From Succinivibrio sp. (GTDB lineage: Bacteria > Pseudomonadota > Gammaproteobacteria > Enterobacterales > Succinivibrionaceae): 39,237 nucleotides of DNA. Below the pieces are notes generated by a model. It made no database searches. It saw only the letters and a list, made by a program, of their open reading frames with translations, and was not told the origin of the DNA. The stretch covers positions 1-39,237 of the forward strand of contig JAILLS010000055.1 in the NCBI GenBank assembly GCA_024693025.1, written 5' to 3'. The position numbers and the translations under genes were made by a program. The first letter of the stretch is position 1. Each line of letters opens with the position of its first letter. Below, one piece after another: positions 23,315-31,176 of the stretch.

Positions 23315-25222
23315 ATGTTGTCGCAATTGAACCTGAGGCAGAAATTTGAGCTTGGCTATGCGCTCGTGCTGATGCTGATTCTTATCTATCTGCGCTATGT
23401 GACCTCCTTTGAGGCACCGCTTATTCTGCTTATGCTTACCTTAAGTGCCTATCTGCCTTTAGCGCTGCCGCTTCTGAGGGTGGCTTTTAAAACCCTGTGG
23501 CAGCGTCACCGCTTAAATGAGCAGTTTTTAATGATGCTGGCAACCGTGGGTGCCTTTGGCCTTGAGGATTATCCTGAAGCTCTGGCAGTGCTTATCTTCT
23601 ACAGGATAGGCGAGCTGTTTGAAGGTTATGCTCAGGGCAGGGCGCATACCGAGATCACCGCGCTCATCAGGCTCAAACCCAGCTTTGCCCGCCTGCTTAA
23701 GGATGATGGCAGCGAGGAGCTGGTAAAGCCCCGCAAGGTAAGAATTGGACAGCTTATCCGCGTGCAGGCAGGCGAGGGCATACCATTGGATGGCATCCTG
23801 CAGTCTAAACAGGCGGTGCTTGACTGCTCGGCTCTGACCGGCGAGAGTGCCCCGGTGCTCGTGAAAGAAGGCGAGGAGGTGCTCTCAGGCTCTATCAACA
23901 CCTCAAGTCTTATCGAGCTTAAGGTCAGCACGGATTATAAAAACTCCTCGATAACAAGGCTCATCAATCTTATCGAGGATGCCGCCGCCAATAAATCAAA
24001 GCCTGAGGCTTTAATCTCCCGCTTTGCCGGATGGTATACCCCTCTGGTGGTAGGAGTGGCGCTGCTTTTGGCCCTGGTGCCGCTGTGCGTGCCAGGACAG
24101 AGTGCAGCTGACTGGATCTCCCGCTCCCTGGTCTTTCTGATTGTCTCCTGTCCCTGCGCGCTGGTGCTCTCCGTGCCGCTCTCCTTCTTCGGAGGCCTGG
24201 GGGCCTTATCCAAGCTCGGCGTCATGGTCAAGGGCTCGGTGTATTTAGAGCGTCTTGCCAAGCTGAAACTCATGTGCTTTGACAAGACCGGCACTCTGAC
24301 CTCAGGCAGGTTCAGGGTGACTAAGGTAGAAGCCCTCGAGGATGAACATAGGCTGGTGAAATGCCTCTATGCGCTTGAAGCACACAGCAGTCATCCTTTA
24401 GCTCAGGCCGTGTGCGCCTATGCCAAAGCTCAGGGTCTTGAGCCTGTCCCGGTGGAGGATCTTGAGGAGAGCGCAGGCTACGGTCTGTGCGCCAGGATAG
24501 AAGGACAGCAGGTCTACGCCGGCAGACGGGAATATCTCAATGCCAGCCTAAACCTCAGGCTTGAGCCTGAGGATGGCGAGGGCACTCTTATCTATGTGGC
24601 CTGTAACGGAGCTTATGCCGGCAGGCTGTGCCTTAGCGATGAGCCTAAAGAGGAGGCTAAGGAGATGCTTTCAAAGCTTGCAGGGCTTGAGGTCAGATCC
24701 TGTATGATTACGGGAGATAAAAAGATGCCAGCCCTGCACGCAGCAGAGGAGCTCGGTCTTGCCGAGGTGCTCTATGAGCAGCTGCCTGAAGATAAGCTTC
24801 TGAATTTTAAAAGGCTTAAAGCTGACCGGGGTCTGACCGGCTTTGTCGGCGACGGCATCAATGATGCACCGGTTCTAGCCTCTGCCGATGTGGGCATAGC
24901 CATGGGGCAGTTTGGCTCACAGGCAGCCTGTGAGGCTGCCGATGTGGTGATCATGAATGATGATCTAAGCAAAATTCCGGTGAGCATAGAGGTCTCCCGC
25001 AGGACTTATCATCTTGCGCTTGAGAATGTCTATCTGTCCTTGGGGGTTAAATTTATCATTCTGCTCTTAGGGGCTTTGGGACTAGCCAATATCTGGCTTG
25101 CCATCTTCGGCGATGTCGGAGTGCTGGTTTTGGCGGTACTCAATGCCATGCGCTCTTTAGGCTTTGTCAGAGTAAGCAGGGCAAAGAGCACGGAGCAGAC
25201 ATTTACAGAGGCAAGAGCCTAG
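23315..25222 (+). CDS. zntA: Zn2+/Cd2+/Pb2+-type P1B-2 ATPase lacking an N-terminal metal-binding domain
   Basis: A 635-residue inner-membrane pump. Actuator motif LTGES is at about 174-178, the metal-site helix SCPCALVLSVPLSFFGG at about 278-294 and the phosphorylation motif DKTGTLT at about 323-329. SSHPLAQAV (HP locus), GDGINDAPVLASADVGIA and a final helix with the P1B-2 pair K...D (GVKFII / IFGDVGVLVL) follow. This indicates export of Zn2+, Cd2+ or Pb2+. The N-terminus goes straight to membrane helices; the missing HMA domain is encoded just upstream. The start at ATG 23315 has AGGGAG 8 bases before it; a TTG one codon earlier is less likely. The gap to copA is 8 bases. Whether Zn or Cd is the main substrate cannot be told. 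Confidence 0.92.
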   Translation: MLSQLNLRQKFELGYALVLMLILIYLRYVTSFEAPLILLMLTLSAYLPLALPLLRVAFKTLWQRHRLNEQFLMMLATVGAFGLEDYPEALAVLIFYRIGELFEGYAQGRAHTEITALIRLKPSFARLLKDDGSEELVKPRKVRIGQLIRVQAGEGIPLDGILQSKQAVLDCSALTGESAPVLVKEGEEVLSGSINTSSLIELKVSTDYKNSSITRLINLIEDAAANKSKPEALISRFAGWYTPLVVGVALLLALVPLCVPGQSAADWISRSLVFLIVSCPCALVLSVPLSFFGGLGALSKLGVMVKGSVYLERLAKLKLMCFDKTGTLTSGRFRVTKVEALEDEHRLVKCLYALEAHSSHPLAQAVCAYAKAQGLEPVPVEDLEESAGYGLCARIEGQQVYAGRREYLNASLNLRLEPEDGEGTLIYVACNGAYAGRLCLSDEPKEEAKEMLSKLAGLEVRSCMITGDKKMPALHAAEELGLAEVLYEQLPEDKLLNFKRLKADRGLTGFVGDGINDAPVLASADVGIAMGQFGSQAACEAADVVIMNDDLSKIPVSIEVSRRTYHLALENVYLSLGVKFIILLLGALGLANIWLAIFGDVGVLVLAVLNAMRSLGFVRVSRAKSTEQTFTEARA

Positions 25223-25230
25223 GATTTAAG

Positions 25231-27669
25231 ATGGAAAAGCGCGTATACAAGGTCAGGGGCATGTCCTGTGCAGCCTGTGCCTTAAAGGTTGAACAGGCGG
25301 TTAAAAGACTTCAGGGTGTAAGTGAGGTGAACGTGATGCTTTTGCAGAACAGGATGTCGCTGCGCTGTGAGGAGCAGGAGCTGCCAGAGGGGCTTATTGA
25401 GGATGCGGTGCATAGGGCAGGGTATGAAGCAAGCCTTGCTTCAGACGGGACTTCCTTTAGCACGGATAAGCACACAAGCCTTGCCGAGCTTAAAAGACTG
25501 TATGCCTGTATCGTCCTGACCGTGCTGCTCATGCTCCTGAGCATGGGGCCGCACCTTGGGCTGATCATTCTTTCTGATCCGCATCTCAATGGTGCTGCGC
25601 AGCTTATGCTGACGCTGTCAGTCATGCTGCTGCAGCGGCATTATTTCAGCGATGCGCTAAGGGCCCTTGTGCACGGGGGCTTTAACATGAATACCCTGAT
25701 TGCCCTAGGCTCTCTGGTCTCCTTTAGCTATTCAGCGCTGCAGCTTCTTTTAAACCCGGTCCATCCTGAGCTGTATTTTGAGGGAGCAGCCTGCATTCTC
25801 ACCTTTGTCTCCATCGGCAAATTCATCGAGGGGCGCTCTAAGCTTAAAACTACCGATGCACTCAGCGCTCTTTATGATCTGGCGCCTAAGTTCGTGCGTG
25901 TAGAGCGGGAGGGCCTGGAAGTTATGGTCCCCGCTGCTGAGGTTAAGGCAGGCGAAGTGGTGCTGCTTAAGGCAGGAGATCAGGTAGGCATTGACGGAGT
26001 GGTGCTCTCAGGCAGCGGACATCTTGATGAGAGTGCGCTTACCGGCGAGAGCGTACCGGTAAAAAAGCAGGCCGGTGAGAGCGTGCTCTCCTCCACCGTG
26101 GTGCTCAACGGCTCTTTGAAGGTCAGGGCAGACAAGGTCGGGGCTGATACCACGCTGTCAAAGATTATTGAGCTTGTCAATGAGACTGCCTCGCACAAGG
26201 CTCCGGTGCAGCGCCTTGCCGATAGAGTTGCAGGCATCTTTGTGCCGCTGGTCCTGCTCATCTCCCTCGGCGTGTTTCTTAGCTGGTATTTCCTGCTTAA
26301 TGCTGAGCTTGGGCAGGCTCTAAGCTTTGCCACCTCGGTGCTGGTGGTCTCCTGTCCCTGTGCCCTGGGTCTTGCCACTCCGGTGGCCATTATGGCAGGC
26401 ACCGGCAGAGCGGCGCAGGCAGGCATCCTGTTCAAGACCCCCGAGGCGCTTGAAATGCTGCAGAGTGCCAGGCTCTTTGCCTTTGACAAGACCGGGACTC
26501 TGACCTATGGCAATCTTAAAATCCATAAGATTCTGTCAAAGGAGCCGGGGCTTGATGACATCAATGCTATCTTTGCCGCCTCCCTGGAGCAGTATTCAAG
26601 CCACCCGCTGGCGCGGGCCTTTTTAAAGCGGGCCGAGGGCAGCAGGCTCTTTACGCTTACGGATTATAAGGAGCTTGAAGGGCAGGGCATTACCGCGAGG
26701 TTTGGCACGGTGCAGTATGCGCTTGGCAATCAGAAAATAGCCGGGACTGTGCACTGCAGCTTAAGCTCTGAGGACCTTCAGACTGTAAAGACCTATGAGC
26801 AGCTTGGGTATACCACCTTAGGGCTGTATCAGGACAGTGAGCTTAAATGTCTCTTTGTGGTGGGTGATGAGCTCAAGCTTGGCGCTAAGTTTCTTATAAG
26901 CACTCTTAAAGAGCAGGGCAGGCATACCCTGATGCTCACCGGGGATAATGAGCGGGTGGCACAGGCCTTAAGTGCCGAGCTTGGTCTTGATGATTATCGG
27001 GCCGAGCTCCTGCCGCAGGAGAAGTCCGGCCTGATTTCAAGGGTGCAGGAGCAGGGGCATCGTGTGGTCATGGTCGGAGACGGCGTGAATGACAGCGTAT
27101 CTCTAAGCTGTGCCGATGTCGGCATCGGCATGGCAGGCGCCTCAGATCTGGCGCTCTCCTCCTGCGATATCGTACTGCTTAGGGAAAATCTCTATGATGT
27201 CTATAATGCCCTGAAAATTTCACAGCAGACTCTGCTTAATATCAAAGAGAATCTGTTTTGGGCGTTTATCTATAATATAATCTTTATTCCAATGGCCGCA
27301 GGCGTACTCTATGAACCTTACGGACTTAAGCTGACTCCGATGTATGCAGCTCTGCTGATGAGTTTAAGCTCAGTCTGTGTGGTCTTAAACGCGCTGCGCT
27401 TAAGCCGGATAAAACTTGTACAAATCAAAGACAGTCAAAGTGAGGGGATCTCTATGCAGAAGAAAATTGCGATTGAAGGTATGCACTGTGAGCATTGTGT
27501 GGCGGCGGTCAGTAAGTATCTGAGCGCTCTGCCGGGGGTGAGCGAGGTCAAGGTCTCGCTGGATGAGAACTGCGCCACCCTGAAGGTGCCTGAGGTGATC
27601 AGCGATGAGATGCTCAGCACGGCTGTGGAGAATGCCGGCTTTAAGGTCACCGGGATCAGCGCATGCTAG
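25231..27669 (+). CDS. copA: Cu+-exporting P1B-1 ATPase with N- and C-terminal HMA domains
   Basis: An 812-residue inner-membrane copper pump. The N-terminal HMA domain has GMSCAAC (C13, C16). The actuator has LTGESVPV, the metal-site helix SCPCALGLATPVAIMAGTGRAA has C375/C377, and DKTGTLT starts at D419. SSHPLARAF and GDGVNDSVSLSCADVGIGM follow. The last two membrane helices carry the copper ligands YN (FWAFIYNIIFIPMAAGVLYE) and M...SS (MYAALLMSLSSVCVVLNALRL). After the last helix and a 20-residue linker the reading frame continues into a second HMA domain (742-812, GMHCEHC), a very unusual position. That part has its own ribosome site and start and may also be made separately as a chaperone. 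The 3' end overlaps the Lrp-like gene by 7 bases. Confidence 0.94.
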   Translation: MEKRVYKVRGMSCAACALKVEQAVKRLQGVSEVNVMLLQNRMSLRCEEQELPEGLIEDAVHRAGYEASLASDGTSFSTDKHTSLAELKRLYACIVLTVLLMLLSMGPHLGLIILSDPHLNGAAQLMLTLSVMLLQRHYFSDALRALVHGGFNMNTLIALGSLVSFSYSALQLLLNPVHPELYFEGAACILTFVSIGKFIEGRSKLKTTDALSALYDLAPKFVRVEREGLEVMVPAAEVKAGEVVLLKAGDQVGIDGVVLSGSGHLDESALTGESVPVKKQAGESVLSSTVVLNGSLKVRADKVGADTTLSKIIELVNETASHKAPVQRLADRVAGIFVPLVLLISLGVFLSWYFLLNAELGQALSFATSVLVVSCPCALGLATPVAIMAGTGRAAQAGILFKTPEALEMLQSARLFAFDKTGTLTYGNLKIHKILSKEPGLDDINAIFAASLEQYSSHPLARAFLKRAEGSRLFTLTDYKELEGQGITARFGTVQYALGNQKIAGTVHCSLSSEDLQTVKTYEQLGYTTLGLYQDSELKCLFVVGDELKLGAKFLISTLKEQGRHTLMLTGDNERVAQALSAELGLDDYRAELLPQEKSGLISRVQEQGHRVVMVGDGVNDSVSLSCADVGIGMAGASDLALSSCDIVLLRENLYDVYNALKISQQTLLNIKENLFWAFIYNIIFIPMAAGVLYEPYGLKLTPMYAALLMSLSSVCVVLNALRLSRIKLVQIKDSQSEGISMQKKIAIEGMHCEHCVAAVSKYLSALPGVSEVKVSLDENCATLKVPEVISDEMLSTAVENAGFKVTGISAC
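27454..27669 (+). CDS. Possible separate CopZ-like chaperone from an internal in-frame start of copA
   Basis: In frame with copA, an ATG at 27454 is preceded by GAGGGG (27442-27447) with a 6-base spacer. It would give a 71-residue protein (MQKKIAIEGMHCEHCVAAVS...) that is a complete HMA domain of CopZ size with C12-x-x-C15. E. coli makes a copper chaperone from copA by frameshifting; here an internal start could do the same from the 3' end. Alternatively the site is chance and the domain is only a fused tail. Confidence 0.45.
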   Translation: MQKKIAIEGMHCEHCVAAVSKYLSALPGVSEVKVSLDENCATLKVPEVISDEMLSTAVENAGFKVTGISAC

Positions 27670-28127
27670 AGCTTGATACGCTCGATCTGGCGCTGTTGCA
27701 GGAGCTGCGCTGCGACAGCCGCCTTTCGCTGCGCGATCTGGGCGCTAAGGTAGGGCTGAGCGCCCCTTCCGTGGCCTCAAGGCTCAAACGGCTTGAGGAG
27801 GCGGGGATTATCCTTGGTTATACCGTCAGGCTCTCGCCCTCACAGTTTGCCTTAAACTTTGAGGCGCTGATCCTGATAACCGTACCTGAGGTAAGGCGGC
27901 AGGACTTTGTGAGCTTTATGCAGGACTGTCTGTGTGTCGGCTCCTGCGTAAGACTTACCGGGGAGTTTTCCCATCAGCTGCAGGCATCCTTCAGCGATCT
28001 CAGGGAGCTGAGCACCTTTGTGCAGAGGCTCAACTCCGAGTTCGGACCGACTCGCACGAGCCTCGTGCTCGAGCATGAAATCGCGCCGCGTCCAGTGTTA
28101 AACCTCAGGGCCATCAAGGCCGGTTAA
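27663..28127 (+). CDS. Lrp/AsnC-family transcriptional regulator
   Basis: A 154-residue DNA-binding protein. The N-terminal helix-turn-helix spans about 4-50 (LDTLDLALLQELRCDSRLSLRDLGAKVGLSAPSVASRLKRLEEAGII), followed by the strand GYTVRLSP. The C-terminal RAM ligand domain is about 65-150. The turn that normally reads 'V..c..vtG..D' is CLCVGSCVRLTGEFSH here, with C89, C91 and C95, a possible metal site. Its ATG overlaps the end of copA, so it is the last gene of the metal operon and may regulate it. Typical family members sense amino acids. No tryptophan or Asp in the usual effector positions was checked. Confidence 0.88.
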   Translation: MLELDTLDLALLQELRCDSRLSLRDLGAKVGLSAPSVASRLKRLEEAGIILGYTVRLSPSQFALNFEALILITVPEVRRQDFVSFMQDCLCVGSCVRLTGEFSHQLQASFSDLRELSTFVQRLNSEFGPTRTSLVLEHEIAPRPVLNLRAIKAG

Positions 28128-28171
28128 CTGAGGAATTTTTTCAAAACTAAGCGCTGGGCGGCAAAGTCTAG

Positions 28172-28177
28172 TACAAT
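28172..28177 (+). promoter_or_regulatory. Candidate -10 of nifU
   Basis: TACAAT, about 75 bases before the nifU ATG; the -35 is not clear. AAGGAAT 5 bases before the ATG is the ribosome site. No IscR-like box was recognised. Confidence 0.35.
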
Positions 28178-28250
28178 AGCCCATTAAAGTGTTGTAAACA
28201 GTCAAGTTTAACCGGCTGTCTTTAAGTACAGTCAAAAACAAGGAATCAGT

Positions 28251-29156
28251 ATGTGGGATTATTCAGATAAGGTCAAAGATCATTTTTTACATCCACGCAA
28301 TGCGCGCGTGATCGAGGATGCCAACGGTGTAGGGGATGTGGGCTCAATTATCTGCGGTGATGCCTTAAGGCTGATGCTCAAGATCGATCCTGAAACCGAG
28401 GTGATTGAGGATGCTGCCTTTCAGACTTACGGCTGCGGCAGTGCCATCGCCTCCTCCTCTGCTCTCACTGAAATGGTGAAGGGCAAGACCATCAAGGAAG
28501 CGCAGAAGATCACTAATGCGCAGATCGCCGAATATCTTGACGGTCTGCCGCCTGAGAAAATGCACTGCTCGGTGATGGGCCGCGAGGCTTTAGATGCGGC
28601 CATTGCCAATTATCACGGCAAGAGCTATGAGCAGTCACATGATGATGGTGAGCTGGTCTGCCACTGCTTCGGCGTCGGCATCAACAAGATTAAAAAGGCC
28701 ATCTGGGAGAATCATCTGACCACGGTGGAGGAGGTGACCAACTACACCAAGGCAGGCGGCGGCTGCGGCAGCTGCAAGATGCGCATCGAGGAGATCATCG
28801 ATGAGGTCTGGGAGGATCTGGAAAAATGCGGCGTACCGCGTCCGGGTACGGTGCCAACTCCGATCCCGTCCATCCGGGTCAACTCGGTAGCTCCGGTTAA
28901 CAGCACTGCAGCCGTCATGGACGACAAGACCAAATCCTCTCCGCTGTATGCCAAGCTCATGGAAGTGGTCAGGACGGTCAATGCAGGCTTTACCGACGGC
29001 TCTAAGCTGGAGCTTGATGCCATCGAGCAGGACGAGGTCAGAATTGCGCTGCAGGGTCCTGCCGCGGCCGGCATGATGAAGGATATGACCGTGAACTTTG
29101 TGACCGCCAAGTTCACTGAGGCCTGCGGACAGCAGCTGAAGGTTACCGTACTTTAG
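28251..29156 (+). CDS. nifU: NifU-type Fe-S scaffold with a cysteine-less C-terminal domain
   Basis: A 301-residue cytoplasmic scaffold with three parts. An IscU-like domain (1-125) has its three cluster cysteines C35 (CGDALR), C62 (YGCGSAIASS) and C106 (KMHCSVMG). A BFD-like [2Fe-2S] domain (135-180) has C137-x-C139 and C172-x-x-C175. The C-terminal Nfu-like domain is about 230-301. In that last domain the expected G-A-C-x-x-C reads LQGPAAAGMMKDM (267-279), so the cluster-binding cysteines are gone. It builds Fe-S clusters with sulfur from NifS, encoded 10 bases downstream. The two probably serve general Fe-S assembly, as in epsilonproteobacteria, since no nitrogenase genes are near. Confidence 0.93.
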   Translation: MWDYSDKVKDHFLHPRNARVIEDANGVGDVGSIICGDALRLMLKIDPETEVIEDAAFQTYGCGSAIASSSALTEMVKGKTIKEAQKITNAQIAEYLDGLPPEKMHCSVMGREALDAAIANYHGKSYEQSHDDGELVCHCFGVGINKIKKAIWENHLTTVEEVTNYTKAGGGCGSCKMRIEEIIDEVWEDLEKCGVPRPGTVPTPIPSIRVNSVAPVNSTAAVMDDKTKSSPLYAKLMEVVRTVNAGFTDGSKLELDAIEQDEVRIALQGPAAAGMMKDMTVNFVTAKFTEACGQQLKVTVL

Positions 29157-29166
29157 GGGATAGGCT

Positions 29167-30405
29167 ATGGACGAAACTTTGAACAAGGGCATTTATCTTG
29201 ACAACAATGCCACCACGCAGATCGATCCGCTCGTGGTCGAGGCCATGCTGCCATATCTGACCACCTATTACGGCAACGCCTCCTCCCAGCACGGCTTCGG
29301 CCTGCCGGTGGGCAAGGCTTTGGAGAAGGCACGCGAGCAGGTGGCGGACTTTATCGGGGCCGAGCATCCTGATGAGATTATCTTTACCTCCTGTGCCACG
29401 GAATCTGACAATACCGCGCTGTGGTCGGCCTTATGGTCACAGAAGAACAAGAACGAGATCGTGACGACCCCGGTCGAGCATCCGGCCATCATGCAGACCT
29501 GTGATTTTCTAAGCTCGCATGGTGCTGTCATCAATTATCTCAAGGTCAATGACAAGGGCGATCTTGACGAGCAGAACTTTGAGAGCCTGCTCAATGAGCA
29601 TACGGCGCTAGCCTCCGTGATGTGGGCCAACAATGAGACCGGCAATATCTATCCTGTCCCGCGTCTTGCGGAAATTGCCGCAAGTCACGGGGTAATGTTC
29701 CATACCGATGCGGTGCAGGCCGTCTCCAAGATCCCGGTGGATGTCAAGCAGACCTGCATCAATATGCTGTCCTTCTCGGGGCATAAGATTCATGCACCTA
29801 AGGGCATCGGTGTGCTCTATGTCAGACGCGGCACCCGCTATATTCCGTTCATGAAAGGCGGTCATCAGGAGCGCGGACGCAGAGCCGGCACCGAGAATAT
29901 CCCTTATATCGTGGGGCTGGGAGTTGCCTGTGAGCTGGCAAAGCAGCATCTTGACACCGTGGCAACGAAGGTGCGGGCGCTCAGAGACAAGCTGCAGGCC
30001 GGCATTCTGGCCAGCATTCCCGAGTGCTTTGTGACCGGAGATCAGTCACACCGTACCGACAATACCCTCAATGTGGCCTTCAAGTATGTCGAAGGCGAGG
30101 CTATTCTGCTGATGCTCAACGAATATGGCATTGCCGCCTCCTCAGGCTCGGCCTGCTCCTCAGAGTCGCTGGAGCCTTCGCATGTGATGCGGGCGATGGG
30201 CGTGCCGTTCTCAGCAGCTCACGGGACCATCCGCTTCTCTCTCTCAAGATTCACGACCGAGGCGGAGATTGATGAAACCCTGCGCGTGCTGCCGGGCATT
30301 ATCGAGACGCTGCGCGCGCTCTCGCCTTACTGGAATCAGAACAAGCCAAAGCTCAAGCATATCGATCATGAGTTTGACGCCGAGTCAACCGAGCGGCGTG
30401 CCTAA
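29167..30405 (+). CDS. nifS: Cysteine desulfurase NifS
   Basis: A 412-residue PLP enzyme that takes sulfur from cysteine for Fe-S assembly. Landmarks: YLDNNATTQIDP (10-21), NETGNIYP (about 157), HTDAVQAV, the PLP lysine K207 in SFSGHKIHAPKGIG, and the active loop SSGSACSSESLEPSHVM with catalytic C330, the NifS/IscS (group I) loop form. AGGGGAT precedes the ATG. It forms an operon with nifU and ends before a strong terminator at 30430. About 400 residues is normal; a 25-residue charged tail (NKPKLKHIDHEFDAESTERRA) extends the end. Confidence 0.95.
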   Translation: MDETLNKGIYLDNNATTQIDPLVVEAMLPYLTTYYGNASSQHGFGLPVGKALEKAREQVADFIGAEHPDEIIFTSCATESDNTALWSALWSQKNKNEIVTTPVEHPAIMQTCDFLSSHGAVINYLKVNDKGDLDEQNFESLLNEHTALASVMWANNETGNIYPVPRLAEIAASHGVMFHTDAVQAVSKIPVDVKQTCINMLSFSGHKIHAPKGIGVLYVRRGTRYIPFMKGGHQERGRRAGTENIPYIVGLGVACELAKQHLDTVATKVRALRDKLQAGILASIPECFVTGDQSHRTDNTLNVAFKYVEGEAILLMLNEYGIAASSGSACSSESLEPSHVMRAMGVPFSAAHGTIRFSLSRFTTEAEIDETLRVLPGIIETLRALSPYWNQNKPKLKHIDHEFDAESTERRA

Positions 30406-30429
30406 GCCTTAAGGCTGAGGCACAGGAAG

Positions 30430-30475
30430 GCCTTCCTCTGAGATACGCGGTGTATCCTTGAGGAAGGCTTTTTTT
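30430..30475 (+). terminator. Strong rho-independent terminator of nifUS
   Basis: Stem GCCTTCCTC / GAGGAAGGC (30430-30438 with 30460-30468), extended inside by GATAC / GTATC (30442-30446 with 30452-30456), followed by seven Ts (30469-30475). Confidence 0.92.
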
Positions 30476-30672
30476 ATGCCTAATTAAAACCAGGCCTGCT
30501 GGCTTAGCCCCTTGCGTTAAAAAAATTCACTATCCTGCTGATCTAGTCTAAAATAATAGTGTAATTTTATTTTTTAATAATTTTTTTATAAAATAGTAAC
30601 AAAAATTCAGGAAATGAGCTATACTGTCAGTACAGGAAGTTTTTTTCTGAACTCTTGATCTAAGGTAAGAGC
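30476..30672 (+). promoter_or_regulatory. AT-rich region with the promoter of the first chaperone-effector operon
   Basis: About 200 bases, much richer in A and T than the genes on either side, including long T and A runs near 30560-30600. A -10 candidate TATACT lies at 30620-30625 and AAGGTAAGAG precedes the ATG at 30673. No -35 of good quality. The base composition would suit silencing by H-NS-like proteins and acquisition by transfer; both are inference. Confidence 0.4.
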
Positions 30673-31143
30673 ATGGATTCGCTAGAGGATTACAGAAATT
30701 TTTTACAGAGAGTGCGTGAGAGCTCCGGTCTTGAGCAGTTTAGCTGCGATGACAGCGGACTTGTCTCAGTGAGAATTGATGACCGGTATACCCTTAATCT
30801 GCAGTATGTGGAAGGCTCAGGACAGGTTTTCTGCTTTGTGGAGATGTGCACTCTTACAGCCGATACCAAGGCTGAAGTCTATCGTGAACTGCTCACAGGT
30901 GCGCTGTTTGGCAGAGATACTGCAGGCGGCTACTTTACCCTGGATAAAGAGAGTGAGACGGTCGTGTATAACTATATGTTCACCGGGGAGCAGGCCTTTG
31001 AGGATGTGCAGGAGTTTGTCCTAATCCTTGAGAAGATTGTGGAGCTGTGCGATCTGTGGACCGACCGGCTTAATACCGCGGCAGCGCAGGCGCTAGCCGA
31101 TGACCGTCAGACCGAACTTAATAACCTTGGCATGATGTCCTAG
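30673..31143 (+). CDS. CesT-like type III secretion chaperone, partner of the 809-residue effector
   Basis: A 156-residue acidic cytoplasmic protein. The order of elements fits the class I (CesT/SycE) chaperone fold: helix LEDYRNFLQRVRESSGL, strands LVSVRIDDRYTLNLQYVEGSGQVFCFVEM, helix VYRELLTGALFGRDT, strands GYFTLDKESETVVYNYMF, and final helix FEDVQEFVLILEKIVELCDLW. Such proteins form dimers that hold the N-terminal part of one effector unfolded for the type III export gate. The gene ends 33 bases before the 809-residue protein, the normal chaperone-before-effector arrangement. The level of identity to characterised chaperones is low, so the call rests on size, charge, fold rhythm and context. 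Confidence 0.72.
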   Translation: MDSLEDYRNFLQRVRESSGLEQFSCDDSGLVSVRIDDRYTLNLQYVEGSGQVFCFVEMCTLTADTKAEVYRELLTGALFGRDTAGGYFTLDKESETVVYNYMFTGEQAFEDVQEFVLILEKIVELCDLWTDRLNTAAAQALADDRQTELNNLGMMS

Positions 31144-31176
31144 GTTTTAATCTTAGCAAGTTTATGAGGTAACGCT

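Noticed and set aside
28251..30405. nifU-nifS as part of a nitrogen-fixation cluster
   Set aside because: No nif structural or cofactor genes are nearby. The pair is used for general Fe-S assembly in many anaerobes and epsilonproteobacteria.
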